From: CTSoil-075 sp964292325
GTDB lineage: Bacteria; Bacillota; Negativicutes; DSM-13327
Assembly: GCA_964292325.1 (NCBI GenBank)
Contig: CAXYVG010000103.1
Location: 1 to 11,522, forward strand
Direction of reading: 5' to 3'
DNA: 11,522 nucleotides
Positions within the stretch are counted from its first letter, which is position 1. Every line of letters begins with the position of its first letter. The notes beneath the pieces were generated by a model. The model searched no databases. It was not told the origin of the DNA and saw nothing but the letters and a program-made list of their open reading frames with translations. Both the position numbers and the translations under genes were made by a program. Shown here piece by piece: positions 1 to 5,682 of the stretch.

Positions 1-62
1 TTAACCAAGTGAATGGATGGATTTTTTTGTTGGGCAAGAGTTATTTCCCAGCCCCCAGTTGA

Positions 63-263
63 TTAGACCCGATTATAAGGATGCATCTTATCTAATCTTG
101 ATAATGCAGAACCAAGCGAACCGGAATTCATGAATGAGCGGTACTCACCTTCAGAAACACCGTGATATTGGTAGATGGCACCATCTTTGAACTCGACTTC
201 AAGGATATCACTTTCCCACCCAACGCTTGAAATTCTGCTTGAAGAAACATATTGCCTGTGCAT
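63..263 (-). CDS. KTSC-domain small protein
   Basis: A 66-residue protein that matches the KTSC domain pattern. It has an N-terminal SSRISSVGW segment, a two-strand stretch ILEVEFKDGAIYQYHGVS (about residues 20-37), then a helical part with the small-residue run SGSLGSALSR (about 47-56). KTSC domains occur as short stand-alone proteins in phages and bacteria, or attached to lysyl-tRNA synthetase-like and nucleic-acid enzymes; their biochemical role is not established. The start is an ATG with a good ribosome binding site (GGAGTGAGGTG on the minus strand, about 270-280). It is the only leftward gene here and diverges from the regulator at 396, so the two probably share a control region. The family assignment is fairly sure; the function is unknown. 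Confidence 0.75.
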   Translation of the reverse strand: MHRQYVSSSRISSVGWESDILEVEFKDGAIYQYHGVSEGEYRSFMNSGSLGSALSRLDKMHPYNRV

Positions 264-329
264 ATATTCACCTCACTCCTGATACATAGATTTGCAGGAA
301 ACCCTGAAAGAAGGCGCTTCCTAATTCAA

Positions 330-346
330 GTATACAAGATATATAC
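330..346. promoter_or_regulatory. Operator-like palindrome 1
   Basis: A 17-base imperfect palindrome with arms GTATA and TATAC lies in the divergent spacer between the KTSC gene and the Cro-like gene. Its size and place fit a binding site for an HTH repressor dimer. A second palindrome lies 7 bases further right. That it is an operator is inferred from position and symmetry only. Confidence 0.45.
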
Positions 347-352
347 GGGAAA

Positions 353-367
353 TGTAATCAGAATACA
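353..367. promoter_or_regulatory. Operator-like palindrome 2
   Basis: A 15-base palindrome TGTAATCAGAATACA pairs at six of seven positions around a central A. Its centre is 22 bases from that of the first palindrome, about two helical turns, so both sites would lie on the same DNA face. The arms differ from those of site 1 (TGTA/TACA against GTATA/TATAC) but share a TA-rich core. No convincing -35/-10 pair could be fixed in the spacer. Confidence 0.45.
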
Positions 368-395
368 CAATATATAGCATTTGGGAGGCAAGAAT

Positions 396-596
396 ATGTG
401 GAATATCATCGGAAAAATATTAAAAGAGAAGGGTTTGAACCAGGAACAGCTGGCCAAACGCATGAAGGTTCATTCCGGCACAGTATCAGACTTAAAAAAA
501 AGCCGGATAAAGAAGCCTAGCTTCGAGCTGATGTGCAAGATCGCAGATGCATTAGAAATTAGCCTGGACGTGTTCAGGGAGAAGGAGGAACAGTAA
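396..596 (+). CDS. Cro/CI-type HTH regulator (XRE family)
   Basis: A 66-residue protein that is almost entirely one XRE-family helix-turn-helix domain. The segment NQEQLAKRMKVHSGTVSDLKKSR (residues 15-37) holds the scaffold and recognition helices, and PSFELMCKIADALEISLDVF (41-60) is the typical closing helix pair. There is no peptidase or dimerisation domain, so it resembles Cro or a small SinR-like regulator more than a full CI repressor. The ATG at 396 is preferred over an in-frame TTG at 381 because GGGAGG (383-388) is 7 bases ahead of it and overlaps the upstream alternative. It is the first gene of the rightward operon and lies next to two palindromes that may be its operators. Its stop overlaps the next start (TAATG). 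Whether it represses or activates cannot be told. Confidence 0.85.
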   Translation: MWNIIGKILKEKGLNQEQLAKRMKVHSGTVSDLKKSRIKKPSFELMCKIADALEISLDVFREKEEQ

Positions 597-889
597 TGAG
601 TGAAGTAATCACAGCGATGCCGAAAAGGGCATGTAATTTAAAAGAAGCGGCCGAGATCTTGGATATCTCCTATCACAGCTTACGGGCATTGATCAATGCG
701 GGAGCCATTCGTCCGATATACCTGCCGCAGGCAAAAGTGACGGATGTCGAGATCGACAGATTTATCCGAAGTGTCCAAAAAGACGGAGAAAAATACAAGG
801 AACTGCTTGAAGAAAACAATCGGCGTGTATCTGCGAAAAAGCCAATAACACAAGAAGACAAGGTTGAATCGTTGGAGGTGGCGAGGTGA
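596..889 (+). CDS. Excisionase-family HTH DNA-binding protein
   Basis: A 97-residue protein. Residues 14-42 (NLKEAAEILDISYHSLRALI.AGAIRPI) fit the MerR-like winged HTH of the excisionase family (HTH_17): a helix beginning at a conserved tandem-Ala position, a second helix with SYHSLR, then a short wing before IRPIYLP. A charged tail follows (about 60-97). Proteins of this type bind DNA near phage att sites or act as early regulators. The integrase is not in the window, so a role in excision is only possible. The ATG overlaps the stop of the Cro-like gene by one base and has GGAGG at 583-587. Its own stop overlaps the next GTG start. Confidence 0.75.
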   Translation: MSEVITAMPKRACNLKEAAEILDISYHSLRALINAGAIRPIYLPQAKVTDVEIDRFIRSVQKDGEKYKELLEENNRRVSAKKPITQEDKVESLEVAR

Positions 890-1011
890 AAATATTTACG
901 AACGATTTTGAGAATCGGTTGGTCAGCATCATTGGCACGGTCATCGTGCTTAGTATCGCTTTACTGATCATCGGCGTAGTAGGCGGCCTGGAACAGGGGT
1001 TGATCTGGTGA
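886..1011 (+). CDS. 41-residue single-pass membrane peptide
   Basis: A short gene, read GTG to TGA, encoding 41 residues. A polar head (MKIFTNDFENR) is followed by one strongly hydrophobic segment (about residues 12-35, VSIIGTVIVLSIALLIIGVVGG) and a short tail ending in LIW. This predicts one transmembrane helix. Support for its reality is strong for its size: GGAGG at 874-878 sits 7 bases before the GTG, its start overlaps the previous stop (GTGA), and its stop overlaps the next start (GTGA). No family is recognised. Membrane micro-proteins in early phage operons sometimes affect host membrane functions or superinfection, but nothing in this sequence assigns a role. Confidence 0.7.
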   Translation: MKIFTNDFENRLVSIIGTVIVLSIALLIIGVVGGLEQGLIW

Positions 1012-1268
1012 AGATTGATTTAAACCATAATATCGGACTATTACGGTGGATCCTGACACGCGAGCAGATCAATTACGAAATTATCGGATTCGGTAATATC
1101 TGCATTCGCTGGGAAATTGAAAAAGTATTAGCTCCGGTCCTCATGTTCGACTACCGCTGCAACATCCTGAAATACTGTGATCGCTACAGCGAACTGGAGG
1201 AAGCGGACCAGGAGCAATTGAAGAAAGTGTTTAAAGAGTACCACTACAAGAAACCAATATGGGAGTGA
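1008..1268 (+). CDS. Hypothetical phage early protein (86 aa)
   Basis: An 86-residue soluble protein that I do not recognise. It starts with MKIDLNHNIGLLRWILT, has a beta-like middle (INYEIIGFGNICIRWEIEKVLAPVLMFDY, about 21-49) and a charged helical C-terminus (YSELEEADQEQLKKVFKEYHYKK). The GTG start overlaps the previous stop (GTGA), with a weak ribosome binding site AGGGG a few bases upstream. There is no signal peptide, membrane segment or metal-binding motif. The position suggests an accessory early protein; the function is unknown. Confidence 0.7.
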   Translation: MKIDLNHNIGLLRWILTREQINYEIIGFGNICIRWEIEKVLAPVLMFDYRCNILKYCDRYSELEEADQEQLKKVFKEYHYKKPIWE

Positions 1269-1270
1269 AA

Positions 1271-1462
1271 ATGATGAACGAGAGAGAATATATGGAAAAG
1301 CTACTGCAGATTGAACTGGCGGAAATTTGCCTAAGAACAATGCTGATCGAGCAAGCCAAGCACCAAGCAGACGCGGACCGCGCCGCACGTAAAGCACGAG
1401 CGTTCGAGCACAAAATTAAAAGACTGCAACGGCAATTGGAAGCTGCGGAGGATGGCCTATGA
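1271..1462 (+). CDS. Small coiled-coil protein
   Basis: A 63-residue, nearly all-helical protein rich in Glu, Lys, Arg and Ala. Its second half (about 30-60, AKHQADADRAARKARAFEHKIKRLQRQLEAAE) has a heptad-like coiled-coil pattern. The start at 1271 is chosen because GGGAG (1261-1265) lies just ahead of it; the ATG at 1274 is as likely, while the in-frame ATG at 1259 lies upstream of that site. The stop overlaps the next start (ATGA). It may be an oligomerising or partner-binding accessory protein. No family is recognised. Confidence 0.65.
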   Translation: MMNEREYMEKLLQIELAEICLRTMLIEQAKHQADADRAARKARAFEHKIKRLQRQLEAAEDGL

Positions 1463-1695
1463 ATTTATTCGCAGTAACGGAGGTGCTGAACGAAGAAGGT
1501 GTGTCACACAGAAGTATTTCTCCAACAGCCTTGCGACTGGATTGGCTGATTGACGGTGCTTCTAGGCCGGTAATCGTGTTTGATTTAAAAGTCAACCGCA
1601 TCACGCCGATGTCGGACCACAAATACATGCCTAAGCAAGACAAGGATCGACTCCGGGCGATCGTCAGGCGCTGCAAAATAAAAAATGTGCATTAA
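1459..1695 (+). CDS. Hypothetical phage early protein (78 aa)
   Basis: A 78-residue protein that I do not recognise. It appears mixed alpha/beta: a helix at 3-14, strands around RLDWLIDG and RPVIVFDLKVNRI (about 26-49), then a basic tail (KQDKDRLRAIVRRCKIKNVH) that could touch nucleic acid. GGAGG (1447-1451) lies 7 bases before the ATG, which overlaps the previous stop. It ends the first gene cluster: a hairpin and a 60-base gap follow. Confidence 0.7.
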   Translation: MNLFAVTEVLNEEGVSHRSISPTALRLDWLIDGASRPVIVFDLKVNRITPMSDHKYMPKQDKDRLRAIVRRCKIKNVH

Positions 1696-1723
1696 AAAAG
1701 CCACCTATCGCGAGTAGGTGACT
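1693..1723 (-). terminator. Leftward-facing Rho-independent terminator
   Basis: Bases 1699-1707 and 1715-1723 form a hairpin with a 7-base loop. On the minus strand the stem is nine unbroken pairs (AGTCACCTA with TAGGTGGCT, one G-U pair) and is followed directly by TTTTTT. On the plus strand the G-U pair becomes a C-A mismatch and the downstream bases are ACT and a run of A, so it should not stop rightward transcription. It begins at the stop codon of the gene at 1459. Confidence 0.6.
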
Positions 1724-1755
1724 AAAAAAATTATCTATCTAGGAGTGAGTATATC

Positions 1756-1941
1756 ATGAACAGAACAAATTTTGAACGCTTTTTGGAACCTGACGAATCA
1801 CAGGTATTTGGTTCTGATTGGGAAGGTAACGAGATTTATGAAGGTGATGAATATGTGGAGACGGAGATGGGGCTTGTCCGTCTGGAGGATATCCCCCGGT
1901 TCGTTAAGGAAACGCAGAAAGTGATGGTGGCAGGAGAATGA
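1756..1941 (+). CDS. YqaI-like small protein
   Basis: A 61-residue acidic protein with the pattern VFGSDWEGNEIYEGDEYVETEMGLVRLEDIPRFVKE (about 17-52). This resembles the small proteins, such as YqaI of the Bacillus skin element, found directly before yqaJ: a G-x-E-I-x-x-G-D-E-Y core followed by an L-E-D/N-I/L helix. The stop overlaps the exonuclease start (ATGA), so the two are probably translated together. GGAGTGAG (1742-1749) serves as ribosome binding site. A helper role for the recombinase pair is inferred from position; no biochemical function is known to me. Confidence 0.65.
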   Translation: MNRTNFERFLEPDESQVFGSDWEGNEIYEGDEYVETEMGLVRLEDIPRFVKETQKVMVAGE

Positions 1942-2885
1942 GACAAAGAATACCAACCAAAAATATGAGCCGGGAAGACTGGCTGCAGCTGAGAAGAACC
2001 TCTATAGGTGGCAGTGATGTGGCCACAATCCTGGGCTTCAACAAATACAAGAGTCCTTACCAGTTGTGGTTGGACAAGACGGGGCAGATCGAAATAGATG
2101 CATCAGATCCAAGCGAGGCAGCTTATTGGGGGAATGTGTTTGAGAAGACAGTGGCCGAGGAATTCACGAGACGTACAGGGGCTAAGGTTCGGAACGATAA
2201 TCACATGTATTTCCACCGTGAATACGACTTTCTGAGCGCAAACGTGGATCGGCAGGTTGTAGGAGAGAACGCCATTCTCGAATGCAAAACCGCCAGCATG
2301 TTCTTGTCTGACAAATGGGAAGGTGAGAACATTCCGGATCAGTATATCTTCCAAGTGCAGCACTATTTGAATGTATTGGATAAAGAGTATGCCTATATCG
2401 CTGTATTGGTAGGCGGACAGAAGTTCCAGTGGAAGCGAATAGATAGAGACCAAGAACTGATTGACATCATTCAGGAGAGCTTGATTGCGTTCTGGGAGGT
2501 TAATGTGAAGCAGAATGTTGCGCCTCCGATCGATGGGAGCCAGTCGGCAACGGATTTCCTGAAGGAACGATATGCCAATAGTGAATCAGGTAAAGAAATC
2601 ACCCTGGCATCTTCCTTTGATGAAACGATTGCACTATTGAACGAAGCGAAGGCAGCCAAAAAGACTGTCGAAGAAACCATCAGCCTGTATGAAAACCAGA
2701 TTAAACTGGCGCTTGGAGAGGCGGATGCAGAAATCGGCATCACGCCAACGAATCTTATCTACTGGAAACCCGTCACAACAAACCGACTGGATACAAAAAC
2801 GCTGCAAAAAGAGCAGCCGGACATTTACGAGCAATATCTGAACGCGTCGCAATCAAGAAGATTAACTATAAAGGGGATCAAATAA
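1938..2885 (+). CDS. yqaJ: YqaJ-family recombination exonuclease
   Basis: A 315-residue protein of the YqaJ viral-recombinase family, a lambda-Exo-like 5'-3' double-strand DNA exonuclease of the PD-(D/E)XK fold. Visible motifs are RRTSIGGSDVATILGFNKYKSP (about 19-40), the N-terminal signature; GNVFE (65-69) with a conserved Glu; D104 in SANVDR; E115 and K117 in LECKTAS; and Q139/Q141 in IFQVQHYL. The D-ExK spacing matches the metal-binding active site of the family, so it looks catalytically intact. The C-terminal third (about 225-260) is helical and probably structural. It would resect DNA ends and hand 3' strands to RecT, encoded one base downstream of its stop. The start overlaps the YqaI-like gene. 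Confidence 0.93.
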   Translation: MRQRIPTKNMSREDWLQLRRTSIGGSDVATILGFNKYKSPYQLWLDKTGQIEIDASDPSEAAYWGNVFEKTVAEEFTRRTGAKVRNDNHMYFHREYDFLSANVDRQVVGENAILECKTASMFLSDKWEGENIPDQYIFQVQHYLNVLDKEYAYIAVLVGGQKFQWKRIDRDQELIDIIQESLIAFWEVNVKQNVAPPIDGSQSATDFLKERYANSESGKEITLASSFDETIALLNEAKAAKKTVEETISLYENQIKLALGEADAEIGITPTNLIYWKPVTTNRLDTKTLQKEQPDIYEQYLNASQSRRLTIKGIK

Positions 2886-2886
2886 T

Positions 2887-3810
2887 ATGGCAACGAATTC
2901 GAGTTTGAAAAACCAATTACAAAACAACAGCACCCAAGCACCAGGACAAGCAAAGCAATTGGGCCTGAAATCACTTTTGAATTCTCCAGTAGTGCAAGAG
3001 AAATTCCGGGATGTGCTGAAAGAAAAATCGCAAGGCTTTACGGCATCTGTCCTCAGTTTGGTGAACAATGATTCCTACCTGGCACAAAGCGAGCCTATGA
3101 GCATCATCACCTGTGCGATGACGGCCGCAACGCTGGATCTGCCATTAGACAAAAACCTCGGCTATGCCTATATCGTGCCATTCAGGGATTACAAGGATGG
3201 CAACAAGCAAAAAGGGCAATTCATCCTGGGGTATAAGGGGTACATTCAACTGGCCCAACGATCTGGCCAGTATGAAGCTTTGAATGTTATCGAAGTGTAT
3301 GAAGGTGAACTCCTTTCCTGGAACCGCCTGACTGAAAAATTTGAGTTTGATCCGAACGGAAAGCTATCTGATGTGGTTATCGGATATGTCGGCTACTTCA
3401 AATTACTGAACGGATTCGAGAAAACCGTGTATTGGACCAAACAGGAAGTGGAAGCTCACCGCATTCGCAACAACAAAACCAAAAACAAGACAGAGCTGTC
3501 AGGGGTTTGGAAGACTGATTACGATTCTATGGCCAAAAAGACTATCCTCCGGAACATTCTTTCCAAATGGGGTATCTTATCCATCGAAATGCAAAAAGCT
3601 GTCACAACGGACGAAACGGTTCAAACGCTTGATAAGGAAACCGGGGATATCCGCGACATTACACCGGATGAGGACTTCGACGCAGTGCCGGACCAGGAAC
3701 CAGATAAGCTAGGAACATTCGTCACTGAAGATGGAGAAATCATCAATCTGGAAGACGAGGCTGCACAAGAATCATTATTCGAAGAAAGAACAATCAAACC
3801 GAAAGATTAA
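2887..3810 (+). CDS. recT: RecT-family single-strand annealing protein
   Basis: A 307-residue RecT-family annealase, which coats single-stranded DNA and promotes annealing and strand exchange. The family core runs from about 40 to 245: SIITCAMTAATLDLPLDKNLGYAYIVPF (about 72-99), then GQFILGYKGYIQLAQRSGQYEALN (about 110-133), later VYWTKQEVEAHR and the closing MAKKTILRNILSKWGILSIEMQKAV. A Gln/Asn-rich leader (about 1-25) and a strongly acidic tail (about 255-307) flank it; the tail may be a protein-contact segment. It starts one base after the YqaJ stop, with AAAGGGG upstream. The pair forms a two-component recombination module for repair, replication or recombination-driven mosaicism. Confidence 0.94.
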   Translation: MATNSSLKNQLQNNSTQAPGQAKQLGLKSLLNSPVVQEKFRDVLKEKSQGFTASVLSLVNNDSYLAQSEPMSIITCAMTAATLDLPLDKNLGYAYIVPFRDYKDGNKQKGQFILGYKGYIQLAQRSGQYEALNVIEVYEGELLSWNRLTEKFEFDPNGKLSDVVIGYVGYFKLLNGFEKTVYWTKQEVEAHRIRNNKTKNKTELSGVWKTDYDSMAKKTILRNILSKWGILSIEMQKAVTTDETVQTLDKETGDIRDITPDEDFDAVPDQEPDKLGTFVTEDGEIINLEDEAAQESLFEERTIKPKD

Positions 3811-3840
3811 CTGAGAGGGGGAGCAATCCCCTCTTGATTG
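3791..3840 (+). promoter_or_regulatory. Nested hairpin between recT and the organizer gene
   Basis: An inner stem AGAGGGG/CCCCTCT (3814-3820 with 3828-3834) has a small A-rich loop and can be lengthened by G-U pairs. An outer pair CAATCAA/TTGATTG (3791-3797 with 3834-3840) can close around it. No U-run follows, so it is not a standard terminator. It ends exactly where the organizer's ribosome binding site GAGGTGAGG (3842-3850) begins, so a role in mRNA processing or translation is possible. Confidence 0.4.
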
Positions 3841-3852
3841 TGAGGTGAGGAA

Positions 3853-4758
3853 ATGGCGAAACAATATTATTGGCTGCAGCTGAAGGAAGACTTCTTCAGG
3901 CAGAAAGAAATCAAGCTCCTACGAAAAATAGCGGGCGGTGATACTTACACGATTATTTATCTGAAAATGATGCTCATGAGCCTGAAGGACGAAGGGAAAA
4001 TCTTATATGAGGGCGTCGGATCGAATTTGGCGGAGGAAATCGCGTTGGAAATCGACGAAGATGTGGAAAATGTTCAGATCACGATTAATTATCTTATGAG
4101 CAAAAATCTACTTGTTACATCATCGGAATATGAGGGATTTTTGAGCGACGTTCCGAACCTGATAGGTAGTGAATCAGACAGTGCGAGACGTGTACGGAAA
4201 CACCGTCAAATCAAGAAAGCTGAGGAAAAGAAGTTACAATGTAACGCTGAAACGTTACAACGTAACACCGAGGTAACAAATGGTAACACAGAGATAGAGA
4301 TAGATATAGAAATAGAGAAAGAAATAGATATAGAGCAAGAGAAAGAAATTAAACCCTCCAACGGCGACGTCCATTTGTTCTATCAAAAAAATTTCGGAAT
4401 GGAATCAGAATTCATTACGCAAGATTTGGAACACTGGATAAATGACTTAAGTGTGGAAGTCGTTATCCTAGCGCTTCAAAAGGCCGTTGAGAAAAACGCT
4501 CAATACAGTTACGCAAAAGGCATCATGAAGAGCTGGGCCAATAAGGAAATTAAAACACTTGAAGCCGCCGAAGCTGAATCACTTGGGAACATCAGGCAGA
4601 AGCAAAACCAATGGCGACAGCCACCAAAAAAAGAAATTGTTCCCCCGTGGGCTGAGAGTAACGCACCATTTGCAGAAACCCCACCGGACGCGGATCAACA
4701 ACGGGCGATACAAGAGCGCATAGCAAGGCTGAAGACCAGTCATAAAAAGGAGGGCTAG
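3853..4758 (+). CDS. DnaD-like phage replisome organizer
   Basis: A 301-residue two-domain replication initiator. Residues about 3-115 match the N-terminal phage replisome-organizer domain (YYWLQLKEDFFRQKEIKLLRKIAGGDTYTIIYLKMML, a winged-helix DNA-binding and oligomerising region). Residues about 172-238 (VHLFYQKNFGMESEFITQDLEHWINDLSVEVVILALQKAVEKN... YAKGIMKSWANKEIKT) match the DnaD/DnaB_2 domain. The linker (about 127-167) is low complexity: first an LQCNAETLQRNTEVTNGNT stretch, then Glu/Ile/Asp repeats. At DNA level this linker carries the repeat cluster interpreted as the origin. The protein should bind there, open DNA and recruit the host helicase machinery. No DnaC/DnaI-type loader or helicase is visible nearby. 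The ribosome binding site is GAGGTGAGG at 3842-3850. Confidence 0.88.
   Translation: MAKQYYWLQLKEDFFRQKEIKLLRKIAGGDTYTIIYLKMMLMSLKDEGKILYEGVGSNLAEEIALEIDEDVENVQITINYLMSKNLLVTSSEYEGFLSDVPNLIGSESDSARRVRKHRQIKKAEEKKLQCNAETLQRNTEVTNGNTEIEIDIEIEKEIDIEQEKEIKPSNGDVHLFYQKNFGMESEFITQDLEHWINDLSVEVVILALQKAVEKNAQYSYAKGIMKSWANKEIKTLEAAEAESLGNIRQKQNQWRQPPKKEIVPPWAESNAPFAETPPDADQQRAIQERIARLKTSHKKEG
4233..4353. other. Putative phage replication origin inside the organizer gene
   Basis: Two palindromes, GTTACAATGTAAC (4233-4245) and GTTACAACGTAAC (4254-4266), start 21 bases apart. Two further direct copies of GGTAACA follow at 4272 and 4282. The plus-strand GTAAC units begin at 4241, 4262, 4273 and 4283, steps of 21, 11 and 10 bases, close to whole helical turns. 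Immediately to the right, bases 4290-4353 are AT-rich GATA/GAAA repeats with a single C on the plus strand, a plausible unwinding region. Phage origins inside initiator genes with iterated initiator sites are well known (lambda O, lactococcal phage rep genes). The assignment here is an inference. Confidence 0.6.
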
Positions 4759-4761
4759 ACA

Positions 4762-5025
4762 TTGAATAAGCGTCAGCTAAAAAAGAAAGTGAAAGCAGCG
4801 AAGTTCAAGAAAGAACGCGGCTTAATTTTGAGCCTCGAGGATCGGCACTTCATCCGGAACTATGGGAAATGCTATTTCACCCAAGGAGAGGCGGAAAGCT
4901 TTCTCATTCAATGGGATGAAATTACAGCTGTGGTTAAAGGAATTGTTGAGGGGATAAGAGAAGGTTTTGCCGATATGTTCCAAGAGTGGGCAGATTCTCT
5001 TAGAAGAAAAGGAGATTCCGAATGA
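4762..5025 (+). CDS. Hypothetical phage protein (87 aa)
   Basis: An 87-residue protein that I do not recognise. The first 20 residues are very basic (KRQLKKKVKAAKFKKERG) and could bind nucleic acid. A middle part, SLEDRHFIRNYGKCYFTQGEAESFLIQW, is followed by an amphipathic helix (about 55-80) with aromatic residues. The start is TTG, chosen because AAGGAGGG (4748-4754) lies 7 bases ahead and no better ATG exists. The stop overlaps the next start (ATGA). Lying directly after the replication initiator, it may belong to replication, but no motif shows this. Confidence 0.65.
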   Translation: MNKRQLKKKVKAAKFKKERGLILSLEDRHFIRNYGKCYFTQGEAESFLIQWDEITAVVKGIVEGIREGFADMFQEWADSLRRKGDSE

Positions 5026-5420
5026 AACTTATCTATACAGGTTATAAATGGCGGGAAGCAACCGGAATGGAGTTGCTCCTCCGAGGTGATGATGAAGTGC
5101 TGAAGCAGATTCCGGCTGAACCGCATGCGGGGGATGTATATGACACTGGGACAGAAGAGCGGCCGTTGAGCTTGGCATCAGAATTTCACGCCGAACCGAA
5201 TCTCAAAACATACAACGGGTGGATCCTGACTGTCGGAGATTTAAAACGGAAATTGGCCGTGTATAGCGATGAAACTCAGGTCAGATTGGATTTTCGCGGC
5301 AAGACGCCTTTTGGAGAATTAATTGATGTATCCATGCCGATTGAATGCATAGGGAACAGTTGCACCTATGATAACGGCGAACGGAAGAATCTGATTTATA
5401 TCAGCGGGAACGGGAAATAG
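5022..5420 (+). CDS. Hypothetical phage protein (132 aa)
   Basis: A 132-residue protein without a recognised family. The N-terminal part (1-60) is irregular and acidic. Residues about 66-131 look like a compact beta-rich domain, starting with GWILTVGDLKRKLAVYSDETQVRLDF; the pattern 'leading helix, then Y-x-D-x-T-x-V and a strand' is common in small phage proteins of unknown role. There are two Cys (IECIGNSCTYDNGE, about 107-120) but no zinc site. The ATG overlaps the previous stop, with GGAG upstream. It sits between the replication gene and the redoxin gene. Confidence 0.65.
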   Translation: MKLIYTGYKWREATGMELLLRGDDEVLKQIPAEPHAGDVYDTGTEERPLSLASEFHAEPNLKTYNGWILTVGDLKRKLAVYSDETQVRLDFRGKTPFGELIDVSMPIECIGNSCTYDNGERKNLIYISGNGK

Positions 5421-5430
5421 GAGGGAATAC

Positions 5431-5682
5431 ATGTCTGTAAAATTGCGAAAAAACGTAACGCTCTATACGAAAAAAAGATGCCAACAATGCAAGCTAACGA
5501 AGTTGTGGCTTGATGAACACGGTGTTCATTATCATCTGGTTGACATCGTTGAAAATAAGCTTGCAGCTGAAAAAATCAAGCAAATTGGTTATCAAACGGT
5601 GCCAGTGGTTGTGATCCATGCTGAGCCGGAAACCAGTTGGAGCGGGTTCCGCCTGGATGTGCTGGAGGGCGAATTCCTATGA
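5431..5682 (+). CDS. NrdH-type glutaredoxin-like protein
   Basis: An 83-residue thioredoxin-fold redoxin. Family marks are the N-terminal strand VTLYTKKRC, the redox motif CQQC (C17-C20) followed by KLTKLWLDEHGV, the cis-Pro motif TVPVVVI (about 56-62), and the NrdH-like C-terminus WSGFRLDVL. NrdH proteins donate electrons to class Ib ribonucleotide reductase (NrdEF) and are reduced by thioredoxin reductase. Both active-site Cys are present, so it looks functional. No nrdE/nrdF is in the window, so it would have to serve the host enzyme and raise dNTP supply during replication, or keep another phage protein reduced. AGGAGGG is 7 bases before the ATG. Its stop overlaps the next small gene (ATGA). 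Confidence 0.85.
   Translation: MSVKLRKNVTLYTKKRCQQCKLTKLWLDEHGVHYHLVDIVENKLAAEKIKQIGYQTVPVVVIHAEPETSWSGFRLDVLEGEFL

Noticed and set aside
1..62. Possible end of a leftward gene (stop codon complement at 1-3)
   Set aside because: The minus-strand frame has no usable start between here and the KTSC gene, and no ribosome site was seen; nothing can be supported in this stretch.
311..321. Near-palindrome GAAGGCGCTTC in the divergent spacer
   Set aside because: Only four-base arms around a three-base centre, with no second copy nearby; too weak to list as a site.
2103..2453. 116-codon minus-strand frame opposite the exonuclease gene
   Set aside because: It is antisense to a conserved YqaJ domain, has no domain signature, and no ribosome site was seen; it is a shadow frame.
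4290..4353. GATA/GAAA-rich repeats as a CRISPR or microsatellite array
   Set aside because: The units are short, degenerate and in frame with the Glu/Ile/Asp linker; there are no spacer-repeat units, so an AT-rich origin tract explains them better.
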